From positions 2,545,676-2,609,675 of the forward strand of contig NZ_CP121017.1 in NCBI RefSeq assembly GCF_041468085.1: DNA of 64,000 nucleotides, in the 5' to 3' direction. Source of the DNA: Tistrella mobilis (GTDB lineage: Bacteria; Pseudomonadota; Alphaproteobacteria; Tistrellales; Tistrellaceae). The position numbers and the translations under genes are program-made. The notes under the pieces are model-generated. The model did no database searches, had not been told where the DNA came from, and worked only from the letters and a program-made list of their open reading frames with translations. This document shows positions 54,566 through 63,397 of the stretch, in pieces (positions within the stretch are counted from its first letter, which is position 1; each line of letters begins with the position of its first letter).

Positions 54566-55444
54566 TCAGGCGGTAACGGTGTCGAGGAAGGCCCGCGCCG
54601 CCCGCCCCAGATAACGCTCGCGATGCAACAGCAGGTGGAAGGCCCGCTGCGGCAGGTCGAGCCCCGGGCTGCACAGGCTGCCGAGTGCAAGGCCGCCCGC
54701 CACCACCAGGGCAGAGAGGGCCGTGGCCCCTGCCCCGGCTTCCACCGCGGCCCGCACCGATTCATTCGACGGCAGCTCCAGCACCACATTCAGGGCCGCA
54801 GGATCGACGCCGAGCCCCGTAAGGGCGGTCTCGAACTCCGCGCGGGTGCCGGAGCCGCGTTCACGCAGCACCCAGGGTGTTTCCGCCAATCGCTCCGGCG
54901 TCACCTGCGGCAGCGCCGCCCAGGGATGCGCCGCCCCCACCACCAGCATCAGCCGGTCTCCGGGCAGCAGCCGTTCCGACAGCGTGGGATCCTCGACCGG
55001 CCCCTCCACGAATCCCAGATCGGCCGTTCCGGCCCGGACGGCCGCCGCGACCTCGGCCGTGTTGCCGATCGCGATCTCGACGGTGACCGCCGGGAAGTCG
55101 GCCATGAAGCCGATCAGCCGCGCAGGCAGCCAGTAATTGGCGACCGTCTGGCTGGCGTGAATGCGCAGCCGGCCCCGCGGATTGCCGGCAAGGTCCGCAA
55201 GCGCCTGTTCGGCCGCTGCGGCGCGGGTGAGCACCGCACGAGCCTCTTCCAGAAAAATCCGGCCGGTCTCGGCCAGTTCGATTCCCCGGCCGACACGGTG
55301 AAACAGAGCTACCCCGTGGCGCGCTTCCAGCGCCGCGATCGTCGCCGAAACCGTCGACTGGGTGAGGTTCAGCGCCCGCGCCGCCCGGGTGACATGGGCA
55401 TGCTCGGCAACCGCAACGAAAATTCTCAGCTGCTCAAGGGTCAT
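54566..55444 (-). CDS. LysR family transcriptional regulator (YeiE/CbbR-like)
   Basis: 292 aa. N-terminal helix-turn-helix: MTLEQLRIFVAVAEHAHVTRAARALNLTQSTVSATIAALE (in part). Substrate-binding domain starts GRLRIHASQTVANYWLPARL, as in the CysB/CbbR/YeiE branch. It is downstream of yeiH on the same strand, and YeiE-type regulators are known neighbours of yeiH, so control of that gene is a fair inference. The effector is unknown. Confidence 0.93.
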   Translation of the reverse strand: MTLEQLRIFVAVAEHAHVTRAARALNLTQSTVSATIAALEARHGVALFHRVGRGIELAETGRIFLEEARAVLTRAAAAEQALADLAGNPRGRLRIHASQTVANYWLPARLIGFMADFPAVTVEIAIGNTAEVAAAVRAGTADLGFVEGPVEDPTLSERLLPGDRLMLVVGAAHPWAALPQVTPERLAETPWVLRERGSGTRAEFETALTGLGVDPAALNVVLELPSNESVRAAVEAGAGATALSALVVAGGLALGSLCSPGLDLPQRAFHLLLHRERYLGRAARAFLDTVTA

Positions 55445-55625
55445 GGCGCCGTCACTGTCCGGCCATTGAAGATGATCGGCGCCGGACGCAGGAACGGCGC
55501 CCGTGGGGGCGCCGCCATCAGACCGGATCTGGAAATCTCGGGCGGGCTCATCCCTGCATCATGCAGCCGCCTGGCTCTTCAGGGCAACGGCTTCGGCAGG
55601 CAGCCGAATGGCTGGGCCGGATGGG

Positions 55626-56675
55626 TCACCCCAGCACCGAGACCACGGCCAGCGGCACGGCGCCGACCACCAGGGTCAGCAGCAGGCCCAGGATCACCGG
55701 GCGGATGCCGCGGGCCCTGACCTTGCCGAGATCGGTACCGAAGCCGATCGCCGCCAGCGCCACGGTCAGCATGATCGGGGTCGCCGCCGCCGAGATCTGG
55801 CGGACCTCTTCCGGCACCACCCCCAGGCTGTTCAACCCGGCAAGAGCCACGAAGCCGACCGCAAACCAGGGAACCGGCACCTTGGCGGCCGCCGCCTCGG
55901 CATCCTCGATCGCATGATCGCCGCGGCGCGCGGCCCGGTCCGCCGCCCAGACCAGCAGCCCGACGACCGGGGCCAGCATCGCGACACGGGCGAGCTTGGC
56001 GATGACCGACACCTCACCGGCCGCCGTACCGTGCTGGAAGCCGGCCGCCACCACCTGCGCCACCTCGTGCACCGAGGCGCCGATCCAGAGGCCATAGGCG
56101 CGATCGTCCAGACCCAGTGCCGTGCCGAGCAGCGGCCAGAGCGCCATCACCGCCGTGCCGAACAGGGTGACCACGCCCACCGCATAGGCGATCTCGTCAT
56201 CGCGGGCACGGACGGCCGAGCCGACGGCCGCCGCTGCGGACGCCCCGCAGATCGCGGTGCCTCCGCCGATCACCGTGGCGAGCCGCGGCTCCACGCCCAC
56301 CAGCCGGCCCAAGGGCCGGGCGAGCGCCAGGGTCACGCCCAGGGCCGCAAGCGCCGCCAGAATACCGTCGAGGCCAAGACCGAGAATGTCGCCGGCGGTG
56401 ACCTGAAGCCCGAGCAGCGCCACGCCCAGCCGCATCAGCGGCTTAGAGGCAACCGCCAGGCCCGGAGCCGCCACGGCGGGCGCGCGGCCGATCATCGCCC
56501 GCAGGATCAGCCCCAGCCCGATCGCCACCAGAACCGGGCTCACCGCCTGCATGCCCGAGGCGCGGACCATCAGGATCGCGGCACCGCCGATGACGCCGGC
56601 AAGCGCCAGACCCGGCAGTTTCGCCGCGAGCCGTGGCAGGGGTCCTGCGGTTTCAGTGGTGGGAAGGCTCGCCAT
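55626..56675 (-). CDS. YeiH/UPF0324 family membrane protein (putative sulfate exporter family)
   Basis: 349 aa with about ten membrane helices. Family blocks include PLMRLGVALLGLQVTAGDIL, TVIGGGTAICGASAAAAVGS, IGASVHEVAQVVAAG and a C-terminal IGFGTDLGKVRARG. YeiH proteins are poorly characterized; some are called sulfate or taurine-related exporters. The partner regulator lies 181 bp downstream on the same strand. Confidence 0.9.
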   Translation of the reverse strand: MASLPTTETAGPLPRLAAKLPGLALAGVIGGAAILMVRASGMQAVSPVLVAIGLGLILRAMIGRAPAVAAPGLAVASKPLMRLGVALLGLQVTAGDILGLGLDGILAALAALGVTLALARPLGRLVGVEPRLATVIGGGTAICGASAAAAVGSAVRARDDEIAYAVGVVTLFGTAVMALWPLLGTALGLDDRAYGLWIGASVHEVAQVVAAGFQHGTAAGEVSVIAKLARVAMLAPVVGLLVWAADRAARRGDHAIEDAEAAAAKVPVPWFAVGFVALAGLNSLGVVPEEVRQISAAATPIMLTVALAAIGFGTDLGKVRARGIRPVILGLLLTLVVGAVPLAVVSVLG

Positions 56676-56776
56676 GGCGTGATCTCCGGTCCGTCCTGCC
56701 CGGGGGCGGTTTTTGCACCTCCCGGGGTGTGGTTCATGACCGAAAGATGACCGCAGACGATCATTCGCTCCAATGA

Positions 56777-56805
56777 ATTATACAGCTCGTTATGATCGAT
56801 TGGAC
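56777..56805 (-). promoter_or_regulatory. Putative yeiH promoter
   Basis: A perfect -10 TATAAT is read on the minus strand at 56782-56777, about 100 bp upstream of the yeiH ATG. No good -35 lies at 16-18 bp, as is common for LysR-activated promoters. The inverted pair CCAAT (56770-56774) / ATTGG (56799-56803) brackets the element. Confidence 0.45.
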
Positions 56806-56812
56806 CGAACGG

Positions 56813-57442
56813 TCAAGAGATGGGCACCACCGCAGCGCCCAGCACGTCGCGGGCCACCTCCTGATGGCGAGCCGCCAGGCCGGAATAGTGGCGGGCCGTG
56901 GCGGCAAGGCGGGGCATGCCTTCCTCGCCCAGATCGCGCAGCTTCCTGGCCGGCACGCCGCCCCAAAGCTCGCCGGTCGCGACCCGCTTGTCATTGCCGA
57001 CCAGCGCACCCGCGCCGACGATCGCACCGCCTTCGACCACCGCGCCATCCAGCACGGTGGCGCTCATGCCCACAAAGGCGCCGGTCATCAGCGTGCAGGC
57101 GTGGATCATCGCCCGATGGCCGATGGTGACGTCATCGCCGATCAGGGTCGGATGGGCCAGCCGACTGACATGAACGATGGTGCCGTCCTGAAGATTGGTG
57201 CCGCGGCCGATATGGATATGGTTGACGTCGCCGCGCAAGACGCAGCCATACCAGATGCTGCTTTCGGGCCCGATCTCCACCTGGCCCACCACCACCGCAC
57301 CCGGCGCCACGTAACAGCTGGCATCGATCTTCGGCCAGATGCCGTCGAAGGGCAGGATGATCGCACCGGGAAAGCGCGCCGCAAGCTCTGCCGCCGGCAC
57401 CGGATCCGCCGGGGGTGTGATGGTGAGTTCGGTGGAAGACAT
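56813..57442 (-). CDS. Gamma-class carbonic anhydrase family protein
   Basis: 209 aa. Left-handed beta-helix hexapeptide repeats run through the middle (VAPGAVVVGQVEIGPESSIW, TLIGDDVTIGHRAMIHACTL, DGAVVEGGAIVGAGALVGND). Histidines in GTIVHVS, IGHRAMIHAC match the metal site of gamma-carbonic anhydrase/YrdA-PaaY proteins. Catalysis is not certain; many members are called transferase hexapeptide proteins. It lies 46 bp downstream of lolD and may be cotranscribed. Confidence 0.9.
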   Translation of the reverse strand: MSSTELTITPPADPVPAAELAARFPGAIILPFDGIWPKIDASCYVAPGAVVVGQVEIGPESSIWYGCVLRGDVNHIHIGRGTNLQDGTIVHVSRLAHPTLIGDDVTIGHRAMIHACTLMTGAFVGMSATVLDGAVVEGGAIVGAGALVGNDKRVATGELWGGVPARKLRDLGEEGMPRLAATARHYSGLAARHQEVARDVLGAAVVPIS

Positions 57443-57488
57443 GACGTCAGTCCCTTGTTTTTCTTCTGAGAAGGGCGCCGGATCACTC

Positions 57489-58172
57489 TCAGGCGACGTG
57501 ATCCAGCCGCCCCTGATCCAGCCGCACCCGCCGGTCCATCCGGGCGGCGAGTTCGGGATTGTGGGTGGCGATCAGCGCCGCCACACCCTGATCCCTTGCC
57601 GCAGCAACCAGCAGGCCGAACACCCGTTCCGCCGTCTCGGGGTCGAGATTGCCGGTCGGCTCGTCGGCCAGCAGCAGCCGGGGCCGGTTGGCCAGCGCAC
57701 GCGCGATTGCCACCCGCTGCTGCTCGCCACCCGACAGCCGTGCCGGACGGTGATCGGCGCGGGCCGAAAGCCCCATCAGCTCCAGCAGGTCGGCGGCACG
57801 GGCGCGGGCCTTCGACCGGCTCTGCCCCGCCAGCAGCTGCGGCATCATCACATTCTCGATCGCCGAGAATTCAGGCAGCAGGTGATGGAACTGGTAGACG
57901 AAGCCGATCGTTGCGCGGCGCAGCCGGGTGCGGACGCTGTCGTCGGCGCGGCCGGCATCGGTGCCGTCGATCACAACCCGCCCGCCATCGGGCCGCTCCA
58001 GCAGGCCGGCGGCGTGCAGCAGGGTGGACTTGCCGGCACCGGACGGGCCGATCAGGCCGACCATCTCACCCGGATGCAGGCGGAAATCGATCCCGCGCAG
58101 CACCTCCAGCACCTGGCCGCCCTGTTCGAAACGGCGGACCAGGCGTTCCAGAATCAGGACCGGCTCACTCAT
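57489..58172 (-). CDS. lolD: LolD, ATPase of the lipoprotein-releasing ABC transporter
   Basis: 227 aa from ATG 58172, overlapping the lolC/E stop by 8 bp. Walker [10 protein letters not shown], the LolD/MacB-type [19 protein letters not shown], signature [15 protein letters not shown], Walker [13 protein letters not shown] and ATHN switch. With the LolC/E permease it extracts outer-membrane lipoproteins from the inner membrane for LolA. Confidence 0.96.
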   Translation of the reverse strand: MSEPVLILERLVRRFEQGGQVLEVLRGIDFRLHPGEMVGLIGPSGAGKSTLLHAAGLLERPDGGRVVIDGTDAGRADDSVRTRLRRATIGFVYQFHHLLPEFSAIENVMMPQLLAGQSRSKARARAADLLELMGLSARADHRPARLSGGEQQRVAIARALANRPRLLLADEPTGNLDPETAERVFGLLVAAARDQGVAALIATHNPELAARMDRRVRLDQGRLDHVA

Positions 58173-59412
58173 AGCGCAGCGCCTCCACGGGATCGAGGCG
58201 GGCAGCGCGCCACGCCGGATAAAGCGTCGCCAGGAAAGACAGCACCAGCGACAGGCCCACAACGCTCACCACATCCGACCAGACGACATCCGCCGGCAGT
58301 TTCGACAGGAAGTAGATCTCGGCCGAGAAGAGCTGCGTGCCGGTCAGCGCCTGCAACGCCTGGCGGATGCTCTCGATATTGGTGGCGAAGGCAAGCCCCA
58401 GCACGAAGCCGATGAAGGTGCCGACGATGCCGATCGACGCGCCGGTCATCATGAAGATCCTGAGGATCATGCCGCGGGTGGCGCCCATGGTGCGCAGGAT
58501 GGCGATGTCCCGGGACTTGTCCTTCACCAGCATCACCATGCCCGAGATGATGTTGAAGGCGGCGATCAGGATGATCAGGGTCAGGATCAGGAACATCACG
58601 TTGCGCTCGACATCAAGCGCGCCGACCAGTGTCGAATTGGTCTGCTGCCAGTCGGTCAGCACCACGCCGCGATCGGCAATGATCGATCCGATCTCGCCGC
58701 GGATCGCCTTCACGTTCTGCGGGTCGGTGACGTCCACCTCGATCGCGGTCGCCGCGTCACCGGTCTGGAAGAAGGCCTGGGCGGTATCGAAGGGCATGAA
58801 GACCAGCGAGCTGTCGAACTCGAACATGCCCACTTCGAAGAGGCCGACCACCGGGAAACTCACCTGCCGGGGCATGCCGCCGAACGGTGTCGCCACGGTG
58901 CGCGGCGAGATCAGGTTCAACTCGTCGCCGAGCCTCAGCCCCAGCCGCTGGGCCATGCGGGTGCCGATCAGCACGCCCTTGCCCTGAAAATCCTCAAGGC
59001 TGCCGGCGCGGATGTTGTTCGCGATCAGGGTCTTGCGCTCAAGGCTCTCGCGGGTGAAGCCGCGAACCAGTGCGCCGCGGGCATCGTCGGGCCCGCTCGC
59101 CAGCACCTGGCCTTCGACCATCGGCAGGGCGCGGACAACCACCTGGGCCTTCTCCAGATCGGCCGAAATGCCGCCGTAATCCTGAATGCCGCGCCCCGAG
59201 GCGCTGAACACGGTCATATGACCGTTGAGGCCAAGGATCCGGTCGACCAGCTGGTCGCGAAAGCCCTTCATCACGGCCAGCACCACGATCAGGGTGCCCA
59301 CGCCGAGCGCAATGCCCAGCAGCGAGAAGCCGGCGATGACCGAGATGAACCCTTCCTTCCGCCGGGCTCTGAGATAGCGGAAGGCGAGAAGACGCTCGAC
59401 TGTCCTGAACAT
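58165..59412 (-). CDS. LolC/LolE family lipoprotein-releasing permease
   Basis: 415 aa, the LolC/E size. [22 protein letters not shown] is the family start, then helix [26 protein letters not shown], a large periplasmic domain, and three C-terminal helices containing [32 protein letters not shown]-type FtsX motif (partly quoted). One gene only, so the complex is likely a homodimeric LolF-like arrangement with LolD, as in many alphaproteobacteria. Confidence 0.95.
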   Translation of the reverse strand: MFRTVERLLAFRYLRARRKEGFISVIAGFSLLGIALGVGTLIVVLAVMKGFRDQLVDRILGLNGHMTVFSASGRGIQDYGGISADLEKAQVVVRALPMVEGQVLASGPDDARGALVRGFTRESLERKTLIANNIRAGSLEDFQGKGVLIGTRMAQRLGLRLGDELNLISPRTVATPFGGMPRQVSFPVVGLFEVGMFEFDSSLVFMPFDTAQAFFQTGDAATAIEVDVTDPQNVKAIRGEIGSIIADRGVVLTDWQQTNSTLVGALDVERNVMFLILTLIILIAAFNIISGMVMLVKDKSRDIAILRTMGATRGMILRIFMMTGASIGIVGTFIGFVLGLAFATNIESIRQALQALTGTQLFSAEIYFLSKLPADVVWSDVVSVVGLSLVLSFLATLYPAWRAARLDPVEALRYE

Positions 59413-59635
59413 GCGGGTTCCGTTGGCCAGAGGATCGGGAAGTGCCGGAGATATCGGGATGTGCCAGAGGATCGAGAGGAGATCCGGGAGGATGCGTGCG
59501 GGCCGACTTTAGGCACAGCCCGGCCGCGGTGCAACCAAATGCCCCGTCATGCAGGGCCGATCACGGCATCGTCACGGGATCAGACCCGAAAACCGGTTCA
59601 TGATTTCGCAAACCGTGCAGGCGGAGCAGGCGGCG

Positions 59636-60871
59636 ATGACGACGGATCCTCATCTTGAAGCCTTGCAGGACAGGCTCCTGCGCAGGATTGAGGCCTACAT
59701 GCCGGTGCGTGGACGGCCGGCGCCACCCCGGCCGGCCCTGATCGAAGCGTTCAGGCGGTACCCACGCCACCTCTTCCTGCCGCGTTATCGCCCGGCAGAT
59801 CAACCCGACGGGCCGGCGCTTGCCCCGGGCGATGCCGCCTTCCTCGACCATGCCTATGACGACGGCCCGCTCTGCTATGTCGATGATCATGGCGCCTCCC
59901 TGCCCGCCTCCTGCTCCGAGCCGGGCTTCATCTTTCATCTGGCCGAACTGCTGGACGTCCGGCCCGGCCATCGGGTCCTGGAGGTGGGCTGCGGCACCGG
60001 CTGGCTGCTCGCGCTTCTCGCACATGCCGCAGCGCCGGATGGAGAGGCTTTGGGCGTCGAGATCGATCCCGGTCTGCAGGCTCTGGCAGCCCGCAATCTT
60101 GCGACGGCAGGTGTCGCGAACGCCATCGCCGTCACGGGCGACGGCCTGGCTGCCGCAGGCCGGAAGACGTTCGACCGCATCATCATGACTGCTTCGGCCT
60201 GGCAGCTGCCGGCAACCGTCCTGACCCTGCTTGCGGATGACGGCATCGCAGTTCTTCCCATTCAGAACAAAGGGCTGTCGCAAGAAATTCACGTTCTGAG
60301 AAAGGACGGGTCCACCCTTGTGTCACGACTGACGCGCCTCTGCCGCTTCGTACCCCTCACCGGCCGCGACGGTGCCGATGCAGACGTGCTCATGCCCCGC
60401 CTGGATGCAGACCCGGACATCACCCGGCTCCCCATGACCGGCCTGCCCGACGTGCTCGACTTCGGCCAGGCGGAGCCGGAGCGGATGATGCCGCCGGCCC
60501 TCGCCTTCACCGGCTGGCTGTCAAAGCTGGATCCGCGCTTCCGGGCATGGCGGCTGGGTGCAGGCGATGCAAGACCATCCCTCTTCGGTGATCCGCAGGT
60601 CCATGGATTCGGTCTGGTGGATGCAGCGGCCGGATCTGCCGCCCTGTGGCGCGCAGGCTATGTCACGGCATATGGCGATGCGGGCGCGCGTGACGCGCTC
60701 TTCGCCCATCTGGCCCGATGGACGGCCCATGGCAGCCCAACCGGCTATGCCTTCGGCCTCGGCATCACATCCGCCGGAGCGGCGTCACCGGTTTCCCACC
60801 CATCTCATCGCGAGCGCCGTGGCCCGCTCGATTTCTGGTGGTGGCTGCGCCCGCCCGCCGAACGGTTCTGA
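59636..60871 (+). CDS. PCMT-family methyltransferase with C-terminal extension
   Basis: 411 aa from ATG 59636; ATG 59600 is the alternative start. The first 220 residues are PCMT-like: IEAFRRYPRHLFLPRYRP, AYDDGPLCYVDDHGASLPASCSEP (in part), SAM motif VLEVGCGTGWLLALLAHAA, VEIDPGLQALAARNL and FDRIIMTASAWQLPATVL. The C-terminal 190 residues are not in housekeeping PCMT and contain ALAFTGWLSKLDPRFRAWRLG and GLGITSAGAASP. Extended PCMT relatives occur as RiPP (FxLD and lanthipeptide) modifying enzymes, but no precursor or LanB-like gene is visible here. Divergent from lolC/E. Confidence 0.75.
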   Translation: MTTDPHLEALQDRLLRRIEAYMPVRGRPAPPRPALIEAFRRYPRHLFLPRYRPADQPDGPALAPGDAAFLDHAYDDGPLCYVDDHGASLPASCSEPGFIFHLAELLDVRPGHRVLEVGCGTGWLLALLAHAAAPDGEALGVEIDPGLQALAARNLATAGVANAIAVTGDGLAAAGRKTFDRIIMTASAWQLPATVLTLLADDGIAVLPIQNKGLSQEIHVLRKDGSTLVSRLTRLCRFVPLTGRDGADADVLMPRLDADPDITRLPMTGLPDVLDFGQAEPERMMPPALAFTGWLSKLDPRFRAWRLGAGDARPSLFGDPQVHGFGLVDAAAGSAALWRAGYVTAYGDAGARDALFAHLARWTAHGSPTGYAFGLGITSAGAASPVSHPSHRERRGPLDFWWWLRPPAERF

Positions 60872-60881
60872 TCACAGGCCC

Positions 60882-61490
60882 TCACCGTCTCTCCCGCTCC
60901 AGCCGCGCGCAGGCCGCCGCAATCGCATTCCGGGCAGGATCGTCCAGCCGCTCCCCATTCCAGGTGACCGTGCCGTCGGCCGCGATCGTCACCTGGCCGA
61001 GATCGACCTCGGCCGAGCCCAGCGGCTGGTCCTTAAAATAGCCGAAACGCTCGAGCGGCAGCCCCAGATCGATAGTGATGCCGCGGCCGAGGGCGCGTTC
61101 GGCCGCGCGCGCCCCGTAGCCGCCGTCCAGATCGGCAGGTGCGACGGGGTTTCCGTCGACGTCGACGCCCGGCTGATAGGTCACGTCGGCATCCGGCCTG
61201 TGGACGGTCAGACGGTTGCAAAAGGCCCGGTCGACCGTGACGGTCACGCCACGACCATTGCCGTCGATGCGGATCGGTGCCGTAGCATGCTCGCCAGCCG
61301 CCACCGCGCCGGTGTATAAGCCGAGAAGGACAATCGCGCCGATCCCCGCCGCACGTCCGGTCGCATGCCGACCGGATCCGTGACGTCCCTCCGGTTGCGG
61401 CGCCCTCGACAACGACAGAAACCGAAGCGACCCCCGGGGCCGCTGACGCAGGCCCTGTGCGGCTTGTGTGCAGCCCCGCCGCCGGAGCAT
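60882..61490 (-). CDS. Secreted/periplasmic hypothetical protein
   Basis: 202 aa if ATG 61490 is used; the frame extends to 61550, into the permease gene. A hydrophobic stretch IGAIVLLGLYTGAVAAG is probably a signal or anchor segment with an unusually long basic N-region, so the true start may be later and non-ATG. The mature part contains VTVTVDRAFCNRLTVHRPDADV and a repeat-poor beta-rich domain ending in a coiled AACARLERERR. No family recognised. Convergent with the methyltransferase, whose stop is 10 bp away. Confidence 0.6.
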   Translation of the reverse strand: MLRRRGCTQAAQGLRQRPRGSLRFLSLSRAPQPEGRHGSGRHATGRAAGIGAIVLLGLYTGAVAAGEHATAPIRIDGNGRGVTVTVDRAFCNRLTVHRPDADVTYQPGVDVDGNPVAPADLDGGYGARAAERALGRGITIDLGLPLERFGYFKDQPLGSAEVDLGQVTIAADGTVTWNGERLDDPARNAIAAACARLERERR

Positions 61491-61542
61491 CGGATCGGTC
61501 TTCCCAATCGGCATTGCCTTACCCGTCCAGGAGCTTGCGGGA

Positions 61543-62835
61543 ATGCTCAAAACCTATTTCCAGCTCGATCAGCTCGGCACCACGGTCCGCCGGGAAGTCG
61601 TCGCAGGTGTGACGACCTTCCTGACCATGGCCTATATCATCTTCGTCAATCCGGTGATCCTCGCCAACACCGGCATGGATCAGGGTTCGGTTTTCGTCGC
61701 CACCTGCGTGGCGGCGGCGGTCGGCTCGCTGATCATGGGGCTTTATGCCAACTATCCCGTGGCGCTGGCACCGGGCATGGGCCTGAACGCCTTCTTCACC
61801 TTCACGGTCGTGATGGAGATGGGCTACACCTGGAATCAGGCTCTGGGCGCGGTCTTCATCTCGGGCGTGGTGTTCTTCATCCTGGCCCTGCTCAAGGTCC
61901 GGGAATACATCATCAACTCGATCCCGATGACGTTGAAGCTGTCGATTTCAGCGGGTATCGGTCTGTTCCTTGCGATCATCGCGCTCGAAAACGCCAAGGT
62001 CATCGTCGATCATCCGGCCACCCTGCTCACGCTGGGTGATATCGGCCAGCCGACCGTGCTGCTCGCCGCCCTGGGCTTTTTCGTGATCTGCGCCCTGCAC
62101 TATCGCAACATCACCGGCAGCATCATCATCGGCATCCTGCTAGTGACGATCCTGTCGATCCTGCTCGGCCTGAACCAGGCCCAGGGCATCGTCAGCGCTC
62201 CGCCCTCGATCGCACCGACCTTCTTCCAGCTGGATATCGCCGGCGCCCTTGAAGCCGGCATGTTCGGGGTGATTTTCGCCTTCCTGTTCGTCGACATGTT
62301 CGACACCGCGGGCACGCTGGTCGGCGTCGCCCACCGCGGCGGTCTGCTCGACAAGGACGGCAAGCTCCCGCGCATCGGCAAGGCCCTGCTCGCCGACAGC
62401 AGCGCCACCATGGTCGGCGCCGTCTTCGGCACCTCCACCGTCACCAGCTATATCGAAAGCGCCTCGGGCATCAATGCCGGCGGCCGCAGCGGCCTGACCG
62501 CAGTGGTCGTTGCGATCCTGTTCCTGGTCGCTCTGTTCTTCTCGCCGCTGGCAGGCTCGGTGCCGGCCTATGCCACCGCACCGGCCCTGCTCTTCGTGGC
62601 CCTGCTGATGGCACGCGGCCTGGCCGAACTCGACTGGGACGACATGACCGAGGTGGCGCCGGGCGTGCTGGCAGCCATCAGCATGCCGCTCACCTACTCG
62701 ATCGCCAACGGCATCGCCCTCGGCTTCATCTCCTATGCCGCGATCAAGCTGCTGGCCGGCCGGGCCCGCGAAGTTTCGATCGCCGTCTGGGTGCTGGCCG
62801 TGGTCTTCGTCCTCAAGTTTGCCTTTATCGGCTGA
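61543..62835 (+). CDS. AzgA-type purine (hypoxanthine/guanine/adenine) permease
   Basis: 430 aa from ATG 61543 with AGGAG upstream, matching AzgA family length. About 12-14 membrane helices. Signatures are MAYIIFVNPVIL, ALAPGMGLNAFFTF, VFAFLFVDMFDTAGTLVG-like FLFVDMFDTAGTLVG, and GTSTVTSYIESASGINAGGRSGLTA (in part). The family imports purine bases by proton symport. Monocistronic with its own terminator. Confidence 0.94.
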   Translation: MLKTYFQLDQLGTTVRREVVAGVTTFLTMAYIIFVNPVILANTGMDQGSVFVATCVAAAVGSLIMGLYANYPVALAPGMGLNAFFTFTVVMEMGYTWNQALGAVFISGVVFFILALLKVREYIINSIPMTLKLSISAGIGLFLAIIALENAKVIVDHPATLLTLGDIGQPTVLLAALGFFVICALHYRNITGSIIIGILLVTILSILLGLNQAQGIVSAPPSIAPTFFQLDIAGALEAGMFGVIFAFLFVDMFDTAGTLVGVAHRGGLLDKDGKLPRIGKALLADSSATMVGAVFGTSTVTSYIESASGINAGGRSGLTAVVVAILFLVALFFSPLAGSVPAYATAPALLFVALLMARGLAELDWDDMTEVAPGVLAAISMPLTYSIANGIALGFISYAAIKLLAGRAREVSIAVWVLAVVFVLKFAFIG

Positions 62836-62856
62836 GGCACTGATATCCCTTGAAAG

Positions 62857-62892
62857 AAGCGGCGACACAGCGTGATGTGTCGCCGCTTTTTT
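62857..62892 (+). terminator. Rho-independent terminator after the purine permease
   Basis: A 12-bp perfect stem (AAGCGGCGACAC 62857-62868 with GTGTCGCCGCTT 62877-62888), 8-nt loop and six Ts. Confidence 0.93.
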
Positions 62893-62982
62893 CGTCGCAC
62901 CCGCCCCTGTGCACCGCACCATCGCACGAGCGAGCCCTGTTCGAAGCTTACCGGAATTCCGCCCTTTTTGTAATGACCTGAC

Positions 62983-63020
62983 GATTTTTGCATTTTTTGC
63001 ACCGCACACATGCAAAAATC
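62983..63020. repeat. AT-rich inverted repeat upstream of the RNA promoter
   Basis: Perfect 11-bp arms GATTTTTGCAT (62983-62993) and ATGCAAAAATC (63010-63020) flank a 16-nt spacer. It lies just before a 14-bp palindrome and a promoter, so it may be a regulator site or UP-like element. Between the permease terminator and this point (62893-62982) nothing else is recognised. Confidence 0.65.
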
Positions 63021-63022
63021 TG

Positions 63023-63051
63023 GTGACGATCGTCACATTCCTGCGTACTCT
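63023..63051 (+). promoter_or_regulatory. Promoter overlapped by a CRP/FNR-like palindrome
   Basis: GTGACGATCGTCAC (63023-63036) is a perfect palindrome; with flanks it reads GGTGA-N6-TCACA, near the CRP-family consensus TGTGA-N6-TCACA. Its left half also gives a -35-like GTGACG (63023-63028), 17 bp from TACTCT (63046-63051). A regulator bound here would cover the -35, suggesting repression. Promoter and regulator are inferred. Confidence 0.55.
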
Positions 63052-63057
63052 CCCCTT

Positions 63058-63378
63058 GCCGACGTGAAGGGCACCGGCAATCAGAACCGGCCCAACGTCT
63101 AGGGAGGGTGTAACCGGCGAGAGCCGGAGGGATCGACCGCAAGAGCATCCGGTGGCCACGATGCCACCACGCCGGGTTCAGCACAGATCCGGCGCCAGGA
63201 GCCACGGCGGTCCCAGGAGAGTAAAGAGTTCCGACGTCCCGGCACAAACGATCGGGCCGTCCACAAAATAACAATGATAACAATCCACTGCGCCGATCGG
63301 TTGCCGTCGAATCGGACGTGGTGATCAGCACCAAGCGGAATCTTCGATCAAGGCCGTGCTCGCACGGTCTTTTTTTTT
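63058..63378 (+). ncRNA. Candidate structured non-coding RNA
   Basis: About 320 nt between an inferred promoter and a strong terminator, with no credible ORF. Visible stems are GACGT/ACGTC (63061-63065 with 63095-63099) enclosing a CCGG/CCGG helix; CCGGC-GAGA-GCCGG (63114-63127); GGTGGC/GCCACC (63151-63156 with 63163-63168); and CGATCGG/CCGATCG (63249-63255 with 63293-63299). The last closes a loop with two copies of ATAACAAT (63268-63275, 63277-63284), an A-rich unpaired stretch like Hfq/target-binding regions. It does not match tmRNA, RNase P, 4.5S RNA, or the riboswitch cores I know (B12, TPP, glycine, guanidine-I). A trans-acting sRNA is the best guess. The weak 36-codon frame at 63161-63271 has no ribosome site. 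Confidence 0.6.
63351..63378 (+). terminator. Strong Rho-independent terminator ending the candidate RNA
   Basis: An 8-bp stem (63351-63358 with 63363-63370, CCGTG-CTCG-CACGG core) followed by nine Ts. No plus-strand gene lies upstream of it after the permease terminator, so it must end a separate transcript. Confidence 0.92.
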
Positions 63379-63397
63379 GCGCGGCGACCATAACCGC

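Noticed and set aside
57928-59658. 576-codon plus-strand frame
   Set aside because: Antisense shadow of lolC/E and lolD.
62140-63159. 339-codon minus-strand frame
   Set aside because: Antisense to the purine permease and its terminator; composition typical of a shadow frame.
63061-63240. Guanidine-I (ykkC), c-di-GMP or RNase P RNA
   Set aside because: A CTAGGG and a GACCGCAAGAGC segment recall parts of ykkC and GEMM motifs, but the remaining conserved cores are absent, and no gene follows the terminator.
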